Assembly (NCBI GenBank): GCA_039566865.1
Contig: CM076956.1
Location: 11,295,511 to 11,359,510 of the forward strand
Reading direction: 5' to 3'
DNA length: 64,000 bases
Origin: Aurelia coerulea
Taxonomy: Eukaryota > Cnidaria > Scyphozoa > Semaeostomeae > Ulmaridae
Shown: positions 60,061 through 64,000 of the stretch, piece by piece
Numbering within the stretch: position 1 is the stretch's first letter
Layout of the letters: the number at the start of each line of letters is the position of its first letter
The notes under the pieces: generated by a model
Database searches by the model: none
Told to the model about the DNA's origin: nothing
What the model saw: the letters and a program-made list of their open reading frames with translations, nothing else
Made by a program: the position numbers and the translations under genes

Positions 60061-60146
60061 GACCTGACCTTTAGGCCTATGCAGAATCGTTGCGTAAGAC
60101 GCCTGATGTCTTGAAGGTGACTTGGAGCAAAATTTTCATTTATGCA

Positions 60147-60152
60147 AATAAA
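60147..60152 (+). promoter_or_regulatory. Polyadenylation signal for ROR
   Basis: A canonical AATAAA lies 87 bases after the stop codon, followed about 30 bases on by a T-rich stretch (acaaattttgtttaaaatgttttga). It is the first AATAAA after the CDS and would give a short 3' UTR of roughly 110 bases. Other sites further down cannot be excluded. Confidence 0.5.
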
Positions 60153-61084
60153 TAGCCCTGTTAAATGATAACAAATTTTGTTTAAAATGTTTTGATATCT
60201 CATTTAATTTTTGAGTTATCCACCATTTTGTATGATTGAAAGATGACTTCATGTTGTTTGCACAATGTCAAGAAAGTATAAAAGGTCGACTGTAGTTTCA
60301 AAATGGGAAATCTAATCAAAATTGGTTTTTTTAATAACCATGCCTTTCTAAAAATCCTGTTAATTTTTAAGTAATTTTCTATGTATGTAGCTATGCTGAA
60401 AAGCTTCCTAGAATACGACACAGTTATATTTCCATATAATATCCTAATAATTTGCAAATACAATGACTCCATCAGCTGATACTTAAATCAATGGATAACT
60501 TAAAACGAAATCAAATATCAAAGAGAATTAAACAGAATCTTTTGTCATTCGACAGTGATATAAGTTTGCATGAATGAAACTTTTCACCTCAGGTCACTTT
60601 TGAAATGATGCAGCGATTTGATGAGAAATTTCATGAGCACTGCATCACCTCTGCTCGTACTGTCTTTGGCGCAGCTGGTATGATGCGTTTGTATCTCACG
60701 GATTGGGAATGAGAGAAAGCAACATTTCAAAATCTTACGGTGAAATTCATTATCGTAATGGACGGACGTTATCAGAAAGAGGAAAGTATGGATTACAGAC
60801 GCTGAGACTTGCGCTTCACCATGTTGTAAACTATCATGCAATGTCAATAAACGTACGTGTTACAATTAACTCTGTGTCCTATGTCATTAAACCCAATGCA
60901 TCGATAAGTTAGGAGACCTATAGAAGACCTCTGAAAGATAATCCAAATTTTTGGATTCGAGGATGGACAATTGAAAAAGGAAAAAATATCATTAATCCTT
61001 CGGTAGCTAATTGGGCATGCATCCTGGTGAGTGAGTCTCCCAAAACTAAGCCATGCAATTTTATGAGGCTTTTGGTAGTTTTAA
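60153..61084. other. 3' flank of ROR, no gene recognised
   Basis: AT-rich downstream sequence. A 69-codon plus-strand ORF at 60,703-60,912 and an 87-codon minus-strand ORF overlap each other; neither shows a family signature. Confidence 0.4.
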
Positions 61085-61412
61085 GGCCGATCTCCACTGG
61101 ACGATCTTTTTGGCTATCGCCCTAAAAATTCGCAGTGAAAAAGCTGTTCTTATCTCCTCTTGTGTTGCTTTCGTCACGAATACGCGTGCCAAGAGCGTTC
61201 CAGTTCCTTCTGCTGAGCGAGGCTGGAGAAATTCTGTGATTCCATTGGCCAAACAACTCATTGAACAAAATTGTCAGGAAAAGTTGAAACCACTTCTACT
61301 ATTCATCCAGTGAATTTTTTCGATACTGTAATCAGAAATGCTTTACTGCGCATGTGTCATAGCGAATTTTCATGGCGATCGTCCATAACATTTTCCAGTG
61401 GAGATCGGCTAT
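61085..61412. mobile_element. GCCGATCTCCACTGGA MITE
   Basis: Ends ggccgatctccactggacga (left) and tccagtggagatcggct (right), about 328 bp. It has further inverted pieces ggacgatc and ggcgatcgtcc near the ends. Non-coding; the two overlapping ORFs on opposite strands here are by-products. Confidence 0.65.
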
Positions 61413-63111
61413 TATGATCAGTTGATATTGCATAAAATATTGGCTTGTTTTTGGAGACTTAATACATATGATATTATTTGAGCTGTATCTGTGAACCTTT
61501 TATTGTAGAGTAGTATGTACAGTTTTAAACAGTTTTAGATAGAGTTCAGTTATTGACGGTAAAATCCCCCAATGACGCCATCGTCAATATAACTATGCCG
61601 AATTTTTGTAGGAAATTTCTTATGATTAGTGATTATCACATGACGAGAAAAACTGATCGTTATGATCCTTGTGCTGATTGAAATCATTCCGGTGTTTTTT
61701 CGCCAGACCATTAAAAGGAACCAAAGCGTATATAAGCCTCAAGTAAACATGGCCATGCAAAGACAATAGGCCGTTTTTATCCACCGAGAATTTGTGCACC
61801 CAATTTACTACAAAGCGGACTTGTTTTTTGACAACAAAAACAAAACAAAAGACCAAGGATTGATTTGCAAAATTTTAGGCCCAGTTCATAGAACGCATTA
61901 CAACAACTTTCTTTGTGCGTGAGCAACACCAAGTGAGCCAACATGCAGTCTTTGTTATCAAAGGCCTAAAAATTGAACCACTCTCGTGGTAGTTTTATTT
62001 AAAGTGCGGAGACTACACCGTTAACTTTCGTTACGTAAAGTGCGGAGACTACAAAGGTCTTGATAGTAAGCCTTCGATTTTTGACTTGAGTCCAAGTTTT
62101 GGATACTACCACCTTAATTACGAACACCCTTTGCGGGCATGGATTCCGCGGAGACTTACAGGGTTTGACGTAACAAGTCTTAGCTTTAATAGTTGCAAGT
62201 TCTTTTGCAGTATGAAATATGATTTTGGAGCCATATTTACACTACGGCACGGCACCGATGAAATATAATATGCGCAACAGAATGACTATTCGGCACACCC
62301 CTTCGCGCTAAGAGCTTTATGTGAGCTAAATCATTATTTTTAGTACCTTTACACACTGGGGCGACTTGGCCATTGTTCCTGATGGGCAGATCGCTCTAAA
62401 TATCTCGTCTCGTACACTTTCGTAGAAAATCCTAAAAATTCTTCAAAGATTCCAAAGATTTCGACAAACTTTGAAATCCTTAATAACCTTCTTGAAATTT
62501 TAGACATCCCAAAAAAATCTCATAAATCTTCGGAAGTCTGAAAAGATCCCAGATATTTCCAATAACAAATGATAAAACTTCTCAAAATACCTTCCAACAA
62601 TGCTTTGAAAATGTTGCATAATTTTTACAAATCTTGCAATATCTCAAAATCTTTACACATCAAAATCTTTGAAAATCTTGAAAATCTCAAAGTCGTATAA
62701 ATCTTTCAAAATCTAAAAAATCTTCAAATCTTTGAAAAAATCTACTCTATTTTTCGAGTGATTTGCCCCTCTATTATTCCGAGCGTGCATGAATTTGCAG
62801 GGGTACAAGTTTTCAGCGTTTCATCGTTGCCATGCCGAAAAGTTTTGTCATGTTAATTGGGATGATGGTAGCTTCGTAGACCATTTTTGACTCCCTTGTA
62901 GGTTATGTATTAAGTCTGTAAATAATGAGAGTTTTGAGAGTGTTACGTTCTTGTTATGGACGTATCTTGACTTAGTAACCAAATATTTGGTAATAATACC
63001 AACCATATGTTGAATTTTGTATGTCAGAAAGTTTGCTAGATAGGTCAATTCAGAATCACTAATAATGCATTACATTTGTCCCATGCACTGCTTATTTTCC
63101 TCCTACAGAAA
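61413..63111. other. 3' flank, low-complexity repeats
   Basis: From 62,420 to 62,750 the sequence is a loose array of aaaatctt/gaaaatc words, similar to 40,225-40,450. A direct repeat of gtaaagtgcggagactaca lies at 61,995-62,055. No gene seen. Confidence 0.4.
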
Positions 63112-63588
63112 TGGTACCCCGGGGGGATGGCTTGACTTGACTTGACTTGACTTGACTTGACTTGACTTGACTTGACTTGACTTGACTTGACTTGACTTGA
63201 CTTGACTTGGGACGGGGGTCTGCCGCCGGGTTTTTAGAAAGGACATGACTTCGATAAAACAAAAATTTCTTAAATCCGTCTTATAAATCCAGAGATAGGA
63301 CTTGACTTGGGACGGGGGTCTGCCGCCGGGTTTTTAGAAAGGTACATTCTTCTAATTACCGAAACTTGCTTTGGTACCCACTTTTATGATTAATTTTGGC
63401 GGAAAACTACCCATTTTAAATTTTTTTGCAAATTTCAGCGAAACCTTACCCATGTTTTCATGGAAAATTAGCCGAAAAAGGACCCTTGTTTAGAGAATTT
63501 TGGGCCCAAAATCCCACCCATATGGGCGGCACATACCCGTACCCTGAACATGCTATGTACCCCCCCCCCCCACCCCGGGGAATGGTAC
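63112..63588. repeat. GGGGTCTGCCGCC element carrying an (ACTTG)n satellite
   Basis: Inverted GC-rich caps ggtaccccgggggga at 63,112 and accccggggaatggtac ending at about 63,588. Just inside the left cap is a perfect pentanucleotide array (ACTTG, about 15 units, 63,132-63,208). Two head copies follow (gacgggggtctgccgccggg at 63,211 and 63,312), then the same body as the 22.5-kb copy. Confidence 0.65.
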
Positions 63589-64000
63589 ACGTTTTCTTCA
63601 TGTAAGAAATTGGTTTGTAAAAAACTAGCACTGTGATGGCTGAAAATTTTAAGAAACTCTAGTACTAGTACTAAGTAAGAAGCGTGCTAAGAAATTTTTA
63701 AAAGCTGAAGTCAAAGATATCATGGCAAATATGTCGTTTATTTCTTGTTCTGGAATACATTAGATGAACTCCTATTTTTCAGTTTTAAACGTAAGAAACA
63801 CTTTTCCTTGCCAACTGATGTTTTATCTGCAAGGAAACTCGAGGAAACGTATCTGTAGCAGGGTTGAAAACTACATCATAATTTTAAACTTTTAGTACTG
63901 AAAACAAAAAACTTTCATGCGAAATTGAGAAACTTTTAGTACTGTGGGCTGATTCAAATTCCTTACATACAAAACCTGTATCCTATGTGCAGACAGGGTA

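Overview
The window is intron-rich, AT-rich metazoan DNA. It carries most of one single-copy gene on the + strand, embedded in a dense mixture of transposable elements. The gene is a ROR-family receptor tyrosine kinase. I could assemble eleven exons between 9,273 and 60,060 by following splice sites and codon phase: an Ig domain split over two exons, a 22-nt microexon, a ten-cysteine Frizzled domain over two exons, a PSI-like cysteine-rich exon, two very short cassette exons, a kringle exon, a transmembrane exon, and one exon holding the whole kinase domain plus tail. Every junction is in frame. The predicted product is about 971 residues, close to vertebrate ROR1/ROR2 (about 940). Only the signal-peptide exon(s) are missing, either upstream of the window or unrecognised in the first 9 kb. 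The gene plan (kringle, TM and kinase exons separate, kinase domain intronless) matches vertebrate ROR genes.

The organism is an animal. The mix of repeats (jockey/CR1-like LINEs, many palindromic MITEs, a Penelope-like 3' end with a hammerhead-like motif, tRNA-related SINEs) and the divergent ROR suggest a non-vertebrate, possibly a cnidarian such as an anthozoan. That assignment is inference only.

Layout. 1-9,272: no confirmed exon, several MITEs. 9,273-15,805: Ig exons, microexon and first Frizzled exon among foldback elements. 15,806-22,040: intron with a Penelope-like tail nested in a TIR element, a LINE 3' end and a nested foldback. 22,041-22,397: second Frizzled exon. 22,398-41,970: a 19.6-kb intron with a 5'-truncated LINE, then a hAT-like TIR pair (24,677-31,027) interrupted by a long two-ORF LINE whose ORFs are intact, then SINEs and MITEs. 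41,971-56,580: PSI-like exon, two short cassette exons and the kringle exon, separated by large foldbacks and a minus-strand LINE that directly abuts one splice donor. 57,226-60,060: a decayed or alternative duplicate of the TM exon, the TM exon and the kinase exon. 60,061-64,000: 3' flank with MITEs and a pentanucleotide satellite.

Most noteworthy: a PSI-like exon not described in vertebrate RORs, a run of five phase-1 symmetric exons between the Frizzled and TM regions, a DFG-to-DFS change in the kinase, a duplicated TM-exon 5' half with its own stop codon, a LINE whose ORF1 joins a PHD-like finger to three CCCH fingers and overlaps ORF2 by ATGA, and a family of ~520-bp palindromic elements with 9-bp target duplications.
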